Assembly: GCA_019448385.1 (NCBI GenBank)
Contig: JAGTXO010000006.1
Coordinates: forward strand, 620,001-684,000
Origin: Diacronema lutheri
Lineage: Eukaryota > Haptophyta > Pavlovophyceae > Pavlovales > Pavlovaceae
DNA length: 64,000 bases
Direction: 5' to 3'
Part shown: in pieces, positions 49,814-63,517 of the stretch
Layout: the number at the start of each line of letters is the position of its first letter
How positions within the stretch are numbered: the stretch's first letter is position 1
Made by a program: the position numbers and the translations under genes
The notes under the pieces: model-generated
The model's database searches: none
What the model saw: only the letters and a program-made list of their open reading frames with translations
Told to the model about the DNA's origin: nothing

Positions 49814-52247
49814 GCGCACACCGCGGCCGCGCAGCCGCGCGCGCCGCGCAGAGTCGAGCCGCGCCGTCGCGCGCCCACTCGTCCGCCGCGCGCGCGGCGA
49901 TCTCCCAGTGCACGCCGAGCGTCGAGGCGGCGGCGCGCAGCACGAGCAGCGTGCGCGCGTCCGCCGCGCCGCTCGCGAGCAGCGCGAGTAACGGCCTAAC
50001 GATCGCGGCGCGTGCGGCGCGCCCACCAGCTTCAAACGAGCGGCGCGCGAGCGCGAGCGAGTCCGTGAGTGTCGGCGTATCGGCGAGCGGCAGCGCGCCG
50101 GGCGCGGGCGCGGCGCGCGCGAGCACCGCCGCGCGCGCGGTGCGCGAGCGTAGGCCGAGGGCATCGCACGCCGCTCTCAGCAGCGCGCGCGCCCACCCGC
50201 CGTCGTCGTCGCTCTCAGTGGCGCGCGGCGCGCGGGTGGCGAGCGCGGCGAGCAGCTCGCACACGACGAGCGCGTGCGCGGGCGTCAGCTCGGTTGGGCT
50301 CAGGTAGCCGACAGGCGCAGCCGCCGCCGCGCGCTCGTCGCCATCGTGCGGGCGCGGCGACGTAACGGTCTGGCCAAGGGGTGCGCAGGCAGCGGCGGCG
50401 AACGCGGCGGGCTTGGACGGAGCGAGCGCGCGCGCGGACGCGCGGCACCGGCCGTCCGACGCCTCGGCGCAGTCCGCGGCCAAGGCCGCACGGCACGCGG
50501 CGCCATCGCCCGGCGAGATCGACGCGCTCAAACTCCGCGCGTCGCCCGGCGGGATCGACGCGCTCAAACTCCGCGCGTCGCCCGGCGAGATCGACGCGCT
50601 CAAACTCCGCGCGTCGCCCGGCGGGATCGACGCGCTCAAACTCCGCGCGTCGCCCGGCGAGATCGACGCGCTCAAACTCCGCGCGTCGCCCGGCGAGATC
50701 GACGCGCTCAAACTCCGCGCGTCGCCCGGCGGGATCGACGCGCTCAAACTCCGCGCGTCGCCCGGCGGGATCGACGCGCTCAAACTCCGCGCGTCGCCGA
50801 GTGCTTGCAAGGGGTCCGCGGCGGGCGGAGCGTGCGGCTCAGGCTCCGAGTCCGATCCCCACTCTGCGGGTGCAGGCGCGTCCGCTGCGAGCAACGGCGC
50901 GCCTACATCGTCCCAGCTGGCCCACGCGCGCGCGTGCGCGGGACCAACCACGCCGGGCGCGAGCGCGCCGCGACCAACCACGCCGGGCGCGAGCGCGCCG
51001 CGGCCGCTACCGTCGTGCGAGGGCGGGAGCGTGCCGGTGATGCGCACAAACCGCGACTCGCTCCGTAGCTCCGGCTCGGCTGGCGGCGGAGGCCCGACCC
51101 GCTCCGGCGACTCGGCCCGCTCCGGCGGCTCGGCCGGCTCTGGCGGCGCGGCCCGCTCCGATGGCTCGGCCGGCTCGGACTTGGCGTCCAGCCTGTCGTC
51201 GCGCGCCGTGCGCTCAGTCGCCGCCGGCGCGGCGGCAGCGGCCTCCACGCCGCGCACGGCTCGGCGCCGGCCTGCGGCGGGCGCCCTGCGCGCGCGCCTT
51301 GCCGCGTCGGCTGGCTGCGCGCCCACAGTTCGCACACCGGTGTGCGCGGGCTGACAGTCCGGTGCCCACTCGAAATTGTCCGGCCAGTGCGCCGAGAGCG
51401 GCGCGTGCCAGCCCGCGTCCGCACCGCCGCCGCCAGATGGCGGCGCGTCGCTCGCGAATTTGTGCCGTGCCGCGCCAGCGCCGCGCTCGCTGCCGCCGCA
51501 CCCCGCGCCCTCGGCCGCCGCGCGTCCGGCCGCGCCGTCGTGAGCGCGGCCCGGCCGGATCGACGCGGCAAGGATGGAAGCTGTCGCCGAGACGCGCAGG
51601 ACGAGCGAGCGGTGCTGCTCGCGTTCGGCGGCGGCGGCCTGCTCGTGCGCCGCACGCTCGATCAACACGCCCGCCGCCGGCAGCCACTCGCGCTCCGGCA
51701 GCGGCGGGAACGGCGGCTGGCGGCCCCGCGCGCGCCACCGCAGCCGCCGGCACGGCTCGAGCGCGAGTAGGAGCATGGCGCGTGTCTCAGGCGCGGCGCT
51801 GTCGTCGTAGACAGAGCGTGCCGTTGCGCGCGCCGCAAAGAACTCGCCCAGGCACGGCAGCAGCGCGCCCGACGAGAGCGCGACGCGCAGCCAAGTCTGC
51901 AGCAGGTAGGCCGGCCGCTCGGGCAGCGCGCTGTACGCGCCGCGCGCGCGCAGCTCGAGCAGCGCGGCATAGTCGGCCTGCGCCACCTCAGAAGCAGCAC
52001 GCGCGCTCTCGGCGAACGCGCCGCTCGCACCGCCCGCCTGCGCGTGCGCAAGCAGGGCGTGAAAGAGGTGCTGCCGTAGCCCGAGCCGTGGCTGGCGCAC
52101 GCCCGCCTCGAGCGCGCTCTGCAGCGCGACGACGAGCTCGACCGCCTCGTTCCACAACGCGTCGACAACTCCCACCTCCGCACCATCCGCGCATGCCGCG
52201 CGCGCCGCCACCGCTGCCGCCGCCGCCGAGACGCGCGCCACGCTCAT
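48900..52247 (-). CDS. DUF726/TMCO4-family alpha/beta hydrolase with 8x12-aa tandem repeat
   Basis: 1,115 aa, no intron. Residues 1-250 are helical, ending in a short proline-flanked segment. The middle is Pro/Glu/Ala-rich and includes eight tandem copies of a 12-residue unit (GDARSLSASIPP or SISP; residues about 483-579). The C-terminal third is the hydrolase: ELVIGVSGFAPPHR, then HEVWALSWGGE and the nucleophile elbow VTLVGFSLGGRVVFHTL (GFSLGG, near residue 993), followed by DVALLGAAVTSKPERWERVR and GRLVNGFSPNDSFL, which is diagnostic of the DUF726 group (human TMCO4, yeast Mil1). Family members are poorly characterised membrane-associated hydrolases. The membrane helices usual in TMCO4 between the two halves are not evident here. 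The gene also carries an AD/EG dipeptide repeat (ADADADAEGEGEGEG). Confidence 0.86.
49755..49815. repeat. Dipeptide-encoding microsatellite in the DUF726 gene
   Basis: (CCCTCG)n then (GCGTCG)n on the plus strand, encoding Glu-Gly and Ala-Asp repeats on the gene strand. Confidence 0.85.
50508..50798 (-). repeat. 36-bp coding minisatellite, 8 copies
   Basis: Each unit encodes GDARSLSASI plus PP or SP. The two versions (P or S before the last P) are mixed in no simple order. Copies are otherwise almost identical at the DNA level, suggesting recent expansion or homogenisation. Confidence 0.95.
50935..51005. repeat. Duplicated 30-bp coding unit
   Basis: ACCACGCCGGGCGCGAGCGC plus CGCG occurs twice in tandem in the DUF726 gene (encodes the repeated GRGALAPGVV). 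Confidence 0.85.
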
Positions 52248-52483
52248 CCTTCACCGATCCGAAATAGCAGGCCGGTAGCCATCGTTGAGTTCAGGCTTTC
52301 TTGAAGTGGATCCCGATTGAACCTTTGCACGTGGTTGGTTCCCTGAGGCAGCAGCTGCAGCTGCTGCTTGAGCAGCAAAGCTCGGGTCGTGGCAGAGAGA
52401 GCGCGCGGCGCGCGGCCGCTACGTGGCGGGGAGCGCGCTGAACGGCCGCGCAGAGGGCAAGTGCGACGCCCGCGCGCCACGGC

Positions 52484-53413
52484 ATGGCACGCGTCGCCGC
52501 CGAGCCCGAGTCGCCGATGGGCAGCAGCCAGGAGGCAATCACGCTGATCGCCGCGACGCTCGAAAACGTCGTCCGGCACAACCAGGATCTGCGGCAGAGC
52601 CAGCCGACGAGCTTTGACGCCGTCTCGGCACCCGCGATCACCGTCCACCGCTACCTCTCGCGCATCCGACAGTACACCAAGTTCCAGGACGAGTGCTACG
52701 TCGTCGCGCTCGTGTACCTTGACCGCCTCTTTTATAGCCACAAGGCGCCCTTCTTGCCGACTGCGCACAACGTGCATCGGCTCATCATCACGTCGGTGCT
52801 CATCGCCAGCAAGTTTTATGACGGTGTGCAGCCGCGCGCCGCGCGCGCGCGCCCGCCGCCGCGCCGCGCGCGCGCACCGCCTTGACGTCACGCATCGCGC
52901 GCGCCGTGTCTACCGCCGCGGTGCGTCGCGTGCTCGCGCGCGTCTCGCCGCGCAGACGTCTTCCACTCGAATAGCTTCATGGCGCAGGTCGGCGGCATCT
53001 CCGTCGCGGAGATGAATAAGCTCGAAATTGAACTCTGCGTCCGACTCAACTGGGAGCTGCACATCGTGCATGACGAGTACTTGCAAATGGTGCAGTCGCT
53101 CTTCGAGCCGGAGCACCGCGTGTGGAAGCGCTGGCAGCACCAGCAACCGCACGCCCTGCCGAGCGACGACGCGACGCACGAGCCGCGCGAGCCGACGGGC
53201 GCGCCGCCGAGCGCGACGCCACACGCGGCCGCGCCGCAGCCGGCGGTGAGCAGGTCCGTCCTTCCGCTCTGGGCCGCGGGCTTTCGCCGCCGTACGGACG
53301 CCGCCGCGTCGCAGGCGGGCACGTTGAGACGAGCAGCGGACGGCAGCCACGCCACCACCGCGCCGGCCACGACGAGCGGCACCTCGCCCGTCGCCTCGGT
53401 CAGCGTTCGCTAG
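52484..53413 (+). CDS. PHO80/cyclin P-type (U-type) cyclin, 2 exons
   Basis: Exon 1 is 52484-52823 and exon 2 is 52956-53413; the 132-bp intron (GTGTGCA donor, CGCAG acceptor) splits a Gly/Asp codon in phase 1, giving 265 aa. The cyclin box is rebuilt across the splice: VHRYLSRIRQYTKFQDECYV, ALVYLDRLFYSH, NVHRLIITSVLIASKFYDD then VFHSNSFMAQVGGISVAEMN and LEIELCVRLNWELHIVHDEY. This is the PHO80-like class (YLxRI, KFxxD, NxxxAxVGG, ExxFL). Such cyclins bind a PHO85-type CDK and in yeast and plants link phosphate status to transcription or the cell cycle. The tail is Ala/Thr/Pro-rich and unconserved. Start may instead be MGSSQEA 33 nt later. Confidence 0.92.
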
Positions 53414-53781
53414 CGCCGGCCGCGAGCAGCACGCGCGTCGGTCAGCAGCACGCGCCGGCGCCGCCTCGTTCGGCCGCCGCGCCTCCCGCACACCGGCGAG
53501 CGGCTTCAGCGGCGCGGTCCGCTGGGCTCGCGAGGGGACAGCTCCCCCGAGCAAGCCACGCCCGCTGGCAGGCGTCCTCGTGCCAGCGCAATCGGGCCGA
53601 GCCCGTGTCCGCGCGGCGAAGCGCCGTCGATGCTCGAGCGCAGCTGCTTCCATTCGGACTTAGGCTTCTTCTTCTTTCCCACTGTCGATCACATCACGTG
53701 TGTGTCTCGCCCCCCGCTCAAGCAGCTGTTCAGGGGCATCGTACAAAACCGCGCAACGCTCCGTGGAGACCGAGAGTCCCG
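53414..53781. other. Convergent 3' intergenic region
   Basis: 368 bp between the cyclin and the lectin-like gene, including a pyrimidine run (GCTTCTTCTTCTTTCCCACT). No convincing coding region on either strand. Confidence 0.55.
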
Positions 53782-54441
53782 TCAGCGCGCGGCCGTCAGC
53801 TGCACTCTGGCCGGTTGCGAGGCGACGCCCGTCGCGGAGCACTTGACGACGACTGGCAGCTGCGTGGACGCGGTCGGCTCTGCCGCGGGCGAGGCGCGTG
53901 CGCGCGCTGGCTGCTGTGTGGCACGTGACGGGCCCGCGGCAGCCATGGAGAGCAAAGCAAAGGACAGGATGATGCCCACGCACAGGGCGTACGCGCCGAT
54001 CTGCGGGTTCGCCGAGAGAAGCATGTCCGGCACGCGGTCGGCGAGGTCGAGGTTGAGCGCAAATGACCAGAGCGGTGAGACGCGCAGCTCGGTGCAAGCA
54101 CCCTTCGCGACCGTCGCGCGGTTGCCGTCGCGGCTCAGACAGCGGCCCCAGCCGAACCACACCGTCTGCGCCTTGAGCACGCCCGGCCGCTCGCCGTTGG
54201 CCGGCGTGCACTTGGGCGAGAGCGAGAGCGAGCCGTCGCGCGCGAGCGCGACGCACGCGCCCGTCGGGTCGAGCACCTTGCCCCCCTTGCCCAGCTCCCA
54301 TGCGCTGCTCAGCGCGCAGGGCACAAAGGCGAGCGCGCTGCCCGACCTCGCCAGGCACATATTTCCGCTCGTCGAAAGCTGCACGCGCGGGGCTGCGCCC
54401 GCGCCCGTTGCGCCGAGCAGCGCGAGCGTGATTGCGGACAT
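53782..54441 (-). CDS. Small signal-peptide membrane protein with ricin B-like (beta-trefoil) domain
   Basis: 219 aa from ATG 54441. MSAITLALLGATGAGA is a signal peptide. The next 120 residues repeat a C...G...C...W pattern of beta-trefoil lectins: GNMCLARSGSALAFVPC, SSAWELGKGGKVL, GACVALARDGSLSLSPKC and GRCLSRDGNRATVAKGAC. A membrane helix follows (AYALCVGIILSFALLSMAAA), then a Pro/Ala/Thr-rich tail. A single-pass membrane lectin-like protein is a fair description. Carbohydrate binding is inferred only, as the QxW motif is replaced by SAW. Its start codon is 43 bp from the opposite ATG at 54485. Confidence 0.7.
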   Translation of the reverse strand: MSAITLALLGATGAGAAPRVQLSTSGNMCLARSGSALAFVPCALSSAWELGKGGKVLDPTGACVALARDGSLSLSPKCTPANGERPGVLKAQTVWFGWGRCLSRDGNRATVAKGACTELRVSPLWSFALNLDLADRVPDMLLSANPQIGAYALCVGIILSFALLSMAAAGPSRATQQPARARASPAAEPTASTQLPVVVKCSATGVASQPARVQLTAAR

Positions 54442-54484
54442 CCGCAAGAGCCTCTTTTAAACTTTCCCCCTTTTTCTTCCCGCC

Positions 54485-54967
54485 ATGGAATCGCCGGCCG
54501 TCATGATCGGCGTGGCCGCGCAGCGCGGCGTGACGATTGATCGTGCCCCGCGCCACCATCCGAAGGCATTCGCCACATTCGTGCACGCCGCGCCGGTGCC
54601 GCACGCGTATTCGACGCTCGCAGGCCGCGCCGCCGCCCGCGTGGCGGATTGCGCGCGCGCGCGCCGGGCAGCGCCGGGCCGGAGCTGCGTGGCGCCCGGC
54701 GCGCACCCAACTGAGCGCCGAGCTCGTCGAGCTCAACGGGCCGTTGGACGCACAAGCTGCTTGCATGGCGCGTGCGTGCATGCGTGCGCGGCGCACAAAC
54801 CGCCGCTGCGCTTCTGCTGGCGCGGCGGCGCGGCGCCATTCTCGCCGGAGGCGCTCGTCGTCGGCTCGCCGTTCCCGCTGCGGTCGACCACGTGCCGCTC
54901 TTCGAGCGGACGGCGGGCGTGTGCGGGAAGCGGGACGTTCGCCGCGCGCCGAACTGATCACCCGTGA
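54485..54967 (+). CDS. Uncertain divergent gene, possibly multi-exon
   Basis: An ATG at 54485, 43 bp from the divergent lectin-like gene, opens a 160-codon frame (MESPAVMIGVAAQRGVTIDR..., HHPKAFATFVHAAPVPHAYS) that looks natural for the first 60 codons and then becomes Arg/Ala-rich. In another frame the 3' part (RWTHKLLAWR, LAVPAAVDHVPLFERTAGVC, GKRDVRRAPN then stop at 54957) looks at least as coding-like, so an unplaced intron between about 54690 and 54760 is likely. No family is recognised. Confidence 0.35.
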   Translation: MESPAVMIGVAAQRGVTIDRAPRHHPKAFATFVHAAPVPHAYSTLAGRAAARVADCARARRAAPGRSCVAPGAHPTERRARRAQRAVGRTSCLHGACVHACAAHKPPLRFCWRGGAAPFSPEALVVGSPFPLRSTTCRSSSGRRACAGSGTFAARRTDHP

Positions 54968-55025
54968 TGCACGGGCGTCGCGTGAGTTGGACGCCCGTGT
55001 CCTCACAGTTGCCGGGACGCCCGCT

Positions 55026-58000
55026 TCAGGCGATGCGGTCTTCGACGAAGAGGTGGTGCGCGCCGTGCAAGCTCATGTTGGCGTCGAGCGCGCGCATCTG
55101 ATGCATCACGCCCGGCGTGAGAACGTGCCTAAAGCCCGGCCAGAAGACTTGCTGGTTGGCCGCAATGTACTCGAGCTTGCGCGAGCGCGAGAGCACAGCC
55201 GCGCCCGACTGCAACGCCCAACGCATCGAGACGACGCCCTCGGGCTGCGGCGCGAGCAGCGCGAGCGCCGGCGCGCCAGCCGCGAGGTGGCGCAGCGCCG
55301 GGTGGCTGGTGACCGCCTCGTGGCGGTTGCCGTAGGCCTGCGCGCGGCGCGCGCGGGTGGCGGGCGGCGCGGCTGGGTCGACGGACGGTGGTGGCGCGCG
55401 CGCGCCACGATGGCATTCTCGGCACGGCGCGGCTGCGGCGGCGGTGCGGCGGAGCGCGCGACGGACGGACGGGCGGGCGAGCGCCGCGGCGCACCTGCAC
55501 GAGGATGCCGTGCCGCTCGCAGTAGGCACGCAGCTCGGCCCTCTGCAGCAGCGGGTGCAGCTCGATCTGCAGCACATCGGGCAGCTCGCCCGTCGCCGCG
55601 CGCAGCTGCTCGAGCTGGCGCACGGAGAAGTTGGACACGCCGACCGCGCGCACCGCGCCCGCCGCGCGCAGCTCGAGCAGCGCGCGCCACGCGCCCTCCC
55701 GCGCGGCGGCGTGCGCCGGGTCGTCGAGCCGCAGCGCGCGGCTGCCGTCGGCAAGGACGTCGGACTCGAGCCCGGCGCTCGCCGACATGGGCCAGTGTAG
55801 CAGGAAGAGGTCGAGGTAGCTCAGGCCGAGCGCCTCGAGCGACGCGCGCACGGCGCGCGCCGTGTCCTCGCGCCCGCCGATGCAGACGGCACGCGCCATC
55901 GTGCCGCGCGGTGTTTGGTACCAGCCGGGGCACCACGCGCCCGTCTTGCTCGTGAGGAAGACGGCCTCGCGGTGCACGCCCGACCTGCGCAGCCCCTCCG
56001 CGACGATCCGCTCGTTGGCGTAGAGCGCGGCGGTGTCGACGAGCCGGTAGCCGGCGCGCAGCGCGGCCGCGATCACGTCCGGGTCGTCGTCGGCCGAGCC
56101 GGTGCCGAGGCCGAAAGCGGGCATCGCGCCGCGGCCAGCGCGGAGCAGCACGCGCGTCGAGAGTCGCGCGCAGTGCGCGCGCTCGCGCATCAGCCGCGCG
56201 AACTCGAAGACGGACGGAGCGTCGAGCGCGCCGTCGGCGCACGCCGCGTCTGGCGCGCCGCGCGCGCCGTCCGCGGCGGCGCGCGCGCCGGCCGTGTCGA
56301 TCGCGGGGAAGAGCTCGCGATGCTGCTCGGGCACGTACCGCCCGAGCACGTCCGGGTGGTACCGGTGCTGCGGCGCGACGAAGCTCGGCGCGTACTCGAA
56401 GAGTAGCGCGACGCGCGGCCGGCGGAGCGCGCGCGGCGCGCGCACGTGGCTCGACGCTCCGTGCCACGCGGAGCCGAGGAGGAGGACGAGATCGCCCGGC
56501 TCGGCGGTGGCGAAACGCACGGCGAAGAGCCCACGCGCGTCGAGCACGTCCGTCCCGTTGCGCACCCACTTGTCGAGCCGCTCGGCGCGCGCCTGCGTGC
56601 GCGGGAGGAGAAACGTGGCGCCATTTTCGTACGCAAACGGGTCGAGCGGCCATAGGATTTGGAGCGCGAGCGGGTGGGTGTACGGCGGGACGCGGCCGCG
56701 CCACGTGCCCGCGCGACCCGTCGGCAGCGGCTGGTCCTGGTGCGGCTCGACCGTCGACGTCGAGCCGTCGCCAACCAGGCTCACGCCGGCATTGTGCAGA
56801 ATCGCGTCGTCGCCCAAGAGCGCGCGCGCGAGCGCCAGCGCATGCGCGTCGTGGGCGAATGCGAAGAGAAGCGGGTCGACGGGCGCGCAGGCGGGCGAGT
56901 AGCCAGCCATCTGCGGCACGCCGACGATCGTTTGGCACATGCTCGACGCGAAGGCCTGCGTGACGCCATGCTGCCGTTTCTCGGGTAGCGCGGCGAGAAA
57001 CGAGGCGCGCACGCGCCGGAGCAGCGTCACGTTGCCCACGGCGGGCAGCAACGCGACGCCCTCGCCGCTCGTCACGCGCGCGAGCGCCTCCGACACCCAC
57101 GGCAGCGCGGCCGCGGCGTCGGCGCTCAAGGCCGCGCGCACCGCCTCGGCTTGCGCGGCCGGCGCGTCGGCGCCGGTGGCGGACGCCGGCGCGCGCGCGC
57201 GCTCGTCCTGCCGGGTGTGCACCGTGAGCGCGCGCGCGTCGCATTCGAGCACGTGCCATCGGCCAACCATGTCGACCACGTCCCTCTCGCGCGCGCGCTC
57301 GCGCCCGCTCGGTGCGCTGCCCGTCAGCGTGCGCACGGCACGCGCGGCCGCGGGCCGCGGCGCACCCGCGCTCCCGTCGATCGGCGCCGCCGACTCCATC
57401 ATGAGCGTGAGCGGCGTGTGCCCGCGCGCGCGCGCGGCGCTCGTCCGCAGGACGAGCATGCCGTCGGCTCGCTCGAGGCACACGCCGCTCCCCCCTTGCC
57501 CGCCCGCGCTCTCGCCGCCTGCGCTGGCGCGCGCCTGCGCCTCGCCCACGCGCAGCGCGCAGGTGCCGAACGACGACGGCCTGTACACGTGCGTCGCGAG
57601 CGTCGGCCGCGTTGGCCGGTGGCGCGGCGCGCGCGCCGCCGTCGCAGCGGCGATGCGCGCGTCGCCATCAAACTCGCCGAGCTCGGCGAAGGGCACGCGC
57701 ACCGCCGCGACGACGACATCGGGCGACGCGACGCCCTCTGCTCGCGCGCGCCCACCCTCTTCGCGAGCCTCGTCGCCGGCTGCCATGCCACGTGGGCACA
57801 GCCGGTTGGCGTGCGCGTCGAGCTCGCGCGCGAGATCGACTGGCGGATCGGCTGGACCCGCACGGCTGGCTGGCGCGTCGCGGTGCGGCAGCAGCAACTC
57901 AGAGGGCGCTTCGGCAAGCGCCACCCAGCTGAGCGCGCCGAGGCGACCGACACAGTCGCGCCAAAACGCCTCCCGGCGAGCGCCGCCGCGCGCAAGGTCG

Positions 58001-58869
58001 GGCGCGCGCGCGCGCGGTGTGATAGCCCAGCCGGCGTCGCTGCCTCGGAACGCCCACTCCGTTTCGGTGGAAGCGACGCACGCACCCGCCGCGCCGGCGC
58101 GCGACACGGCGATATCGCCCGCGCCGGCGCGCGACGCGGGCACGTCGCCCACGTCCGCGCCGGAGTCGTCCATTTCGACGAGCGATAGCCGGGAATCGGC
58201 GGCCACGAGCGGCGCAAGCATCCATCTCGCAAGCTCGCGCTCGTCGGCCGGCAGCTGTCGATCGTCGCGCAGCTCGATGCGCGAGACGCCCGCGCACAAC
58301 TGCGCATGCGCCCAATCAAAAAGCGCAGCGTTGCTGGAGTGGTGCACGTAGGCGCACACGCCGAGCGTGGCGTTGGCCGCGGCGCGGGTGGGCGTGCTCG
58401 CGCCGCACGTTGCGGCGGCCTCGAGCACGCGCACAGGCGGAGCGGCGGCCGCGCCTTCGCACTCGCTCGCCACTTGCGACTGCGCCGCGCCAGCGACGCC
58501 ATCGCCGCACGGCTCGTCGCTCGCGCGCGGCGGCGCCGGCGTGGCGGCGGGCGGGTCAGGGAACGCCCCGACGTCGGCTGGCCATTCAGTGACCCTGGGC
58601 GCGGCGGCACGCGCCTCAAGTGAGGCCGTCGCCGCCACCAGCCGGCTTGCCGCCGTCTCGCGCACGGCGCGAAGCTGTTCCACGAGCGGGGACGCTGGCT
58701 CGACGGCGGCGAGGCAGCGGTCGATCTGGAGGATGGCCTGAGCGTAATCGCCCGCGTTGAAAAACGTGGCCGCCACAGCCCATAGCGCGCCGACCTCCTC
58801 GTCGTTTGAGCCGCCCGCGAGCGCGAGCGCGACCAGCACGCCCAGGATTCGCGCCCACCTGGCCGCCAT
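55026..58869 (-). CDS. Secreted three-module protein: degenerate GT92-like, PhyH-type dioxygenase, aldo-keto reductase, 2 exons
   Basis: Exon 1 is 58869-55495 and exon 2 is 55337-55026 (157-bp intron, GTGCGCC donor, phase 0); 1,228 aa. MAARWARILGVLVALALAGG is a signal peptide. Residues about 165-345 resemble glycosyltransferase family 92 (VCAYVHHSSNAALFDWAHAQ, SRIELRDDRQ, LSWVALAEAPSELLLPH), but the DxD expected just before the last motif is absent. Residues about 600-870 are a phytanoyl-CoA dioxygenase fold with iron ligands PHQDQP and SAWHGAS and RPRVALLFEY for 2-oxoglutarate. Residues about 905-1228 are an aldo-keto reductase with an intact tetrad: DTAALYANE (Asp, Tyr), LTSKTG (Lys), LHWPM (His), then VGVSNFSVRQLEQL and ILVQ joined by splicing to AYGNRHE. 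The frame is continuous across all modules, so it is a real fusion unless the assembly is wrong. Substrate unknown; a glycan- or lipid-modifying secretory enzyme is inferred. Confidence 0.85.
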
Positions 58870-59001
58870 CGCCCTTCCGCGCGCTTCGCTCAGGTTTCAA
58901 AAAAAACTCCGCCTTCTCATTTCACACAGCGGCGCTCGCAAACCCAAACTTCGCCCCAGCAGGTCACGCCTTCTGGCCGGTAGATCGGCCCGCTAGCGCG
59001 C
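58870..59001. promoter_or_regulatory. 132-bp divergent promoter region (three-module protein / Mpv17-like)
   Basis: The interval between two opposing ATGs. It contains an A/T-rich patch (TTTCAAAAAAAACTCC-like) and no TATA box. Confidence 0.45.
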
Positions 59002-59946
59002 ATGCGCGGCGGCGTGCGGGCGGCCGTCGTGCACGCGGCGCTGCTGCTCGCCTTGACTCCATCGCCGCTTCTGGCCGCCGCCACCGCGCGCACCACTCGT
59101 GCGCGCCTCGGCTGGCCCGTATACGCGCGCTCGTCCGTGTGCGCGCGCTCGCGCGCGTGCGCGCTCGTCGAGCCGGTCTCGGTCGTGCACTCGCTCGGCA
59201 CGGCGTTCGAGGGCGAGCTGGCCGCGTACCCGCTGCGCGTCAATGCGATCGTCACGGGCGTGACGTACCTGCTCGGCGACGCGATCGCGCAGACGATCGA
59301 GGGAGCGCGTGACCACAGCGAGTCGCGCGCCGAGCGCCGGCTGTGCGCCAAGCGGCTCGCGCGCTCGTTCACGGCAGGCCTGCTCTTCCTCGGGCCTCTC
59401 ACGCACTTTTACTACACATTCACGGCGTCGCAGGATTTTGCAATGGCGGCCAAGGTGCTGCTCGACAACACGCTCTTCCTCGCGCTCGACAACGCGGCAT
59501 TTCTTCTGTCGCTCACGCTGCTCGGCGGGGGCGCCGCGTCGACGCACGCGCACGGTGCGACGGCGGCGCGCGCGGCGGCGGGGCTGGAGGGCGGCGACGA
59601 GCTCGCGGGCGAGCTCACCGACGCGCTGAGCGAGCTGTGGGCCATGCAGCTCACGGGCTGGAAGTTTTTGCCGCTGGTCGCCGTCCTCAATTACGCGCTC
59701 GTGCCGAGCCAATGGAGGCCTATCTTTGTGGACTTCATGGACGTGTTTTACGCGGCGCTGCTCAGCCTGCAGCGTTACGCCACGCACCCTGCCGCCGTCG
59801 AAGCGCTGTCCACGCCCGCCATGCCGAGCCGTGCGGGCGGCAGTTTGACGGTCGCTGATGCCCAGGATCCCGGGGAGGACCAGGCTGCAGGCGACGGCCT
59901 GGCTGCAGGCGACGGCGTGGCCGCCCGTTCATGTCGCGACGTGTGA
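59002..59946 (+). CDS. Mpv17/PMP22-family membrane protein
   Basis: 314 aa, no intron. MRGGVRAAVVHAALLLALTP and the following Ala/Arg-rich stretch look like a targeting leader to mitochondrion or plastid. The core has the Mpv17 order: YPLRVNAIVTGVTYLLGDAI, AQTIEG, RLARSFTAGLLFLGPLTHFY, AAKVLLDNTLFLALDNAAFL and the signature GWKFLPLVAVLNYALVPSQW then RPIFVDFMDVFYAALLSL. The usual 'Q...P' after the third helix is replaced here by 'DNTLFLALDN'. Family members are small four-helix proteins of the mitochondrial inner membrane, peroxisome or plastid whose transport role is unsettled. The tail is acidic with two copies of AAGDG. Confidence 0.92.
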   Translation: MRGGVRAAVVHAALLLALTPSPLLAAATARTTRARLGWPVYARSSVCARSRACALVEPVSVVHSLGTAFEGELAAYPLRVNAIVTGVTYLLGDAIAQTIEGARDHSESRAERRLCAKRLARSFTAGLLFLGPLTHFYYTFTASQDFAMAAKVLLDNTLFLALDNAAFLLSLTLLGGGAASTHAHGATAARAAAGLEGGDELAGELTDALSELWAMQLTGWKFLPLVAVLNYALVPSQWRPIFVDFMDVFYAALLSLQRYATHPAAVEALSTPAMPSRAGGSLTVADAQDPGEDQAAGDGLAAGDGVAARSCRDV

Positions 59947-60072
59947 TGTCGCCGCTCATTCCGGCAACTCCAAAGCCTGAGCGCACGTCGCGCCACCGCC
60001 CGGCGCCCGCCGGCTCCAGCGAGACACCCTTGTTAAATTTTTGAAAGGGACCCCTAGTCGTTTCGCCGCAGC
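59947..60072. other. Intergenic region before the ODA docking gene
   Basis: 126 bp, GC-rich with a short AT patch (GTTAAATTTTTGAAAGG) 15-30 bp before the next ATG. Confidence 0.5.
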
Positions 60073-63382
<3,310 letters not shown>

Positions 63383-63517
63383 AGTTTTGAATTCTTCCAA
63401 ACCCTGTGCAGCCCCCGTGGGAGCTCTAATGGCGATGCTGACAAGAGCCCTGATGGGAGGGTAAGCGCCTCTCCCCCCCGGCACAACCTGCTCGTCTTGA
63501 GCACGAGGCAGCTCGGA
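63383..63517. other. Convergent 3' spacer
   Basis: 135 bp between the ODA docking gene and the sugar transporter. Contains a C run near 63473. No feature seen. Confidence 0.5.

Noticed and set aside
53630-54460. Plus-strand 276-codon frame antisense to the lectin-like protein
   Set aside because: The minus strand has a signal peptide, patterned cysteines and a membrane helix; the plus strand has none.
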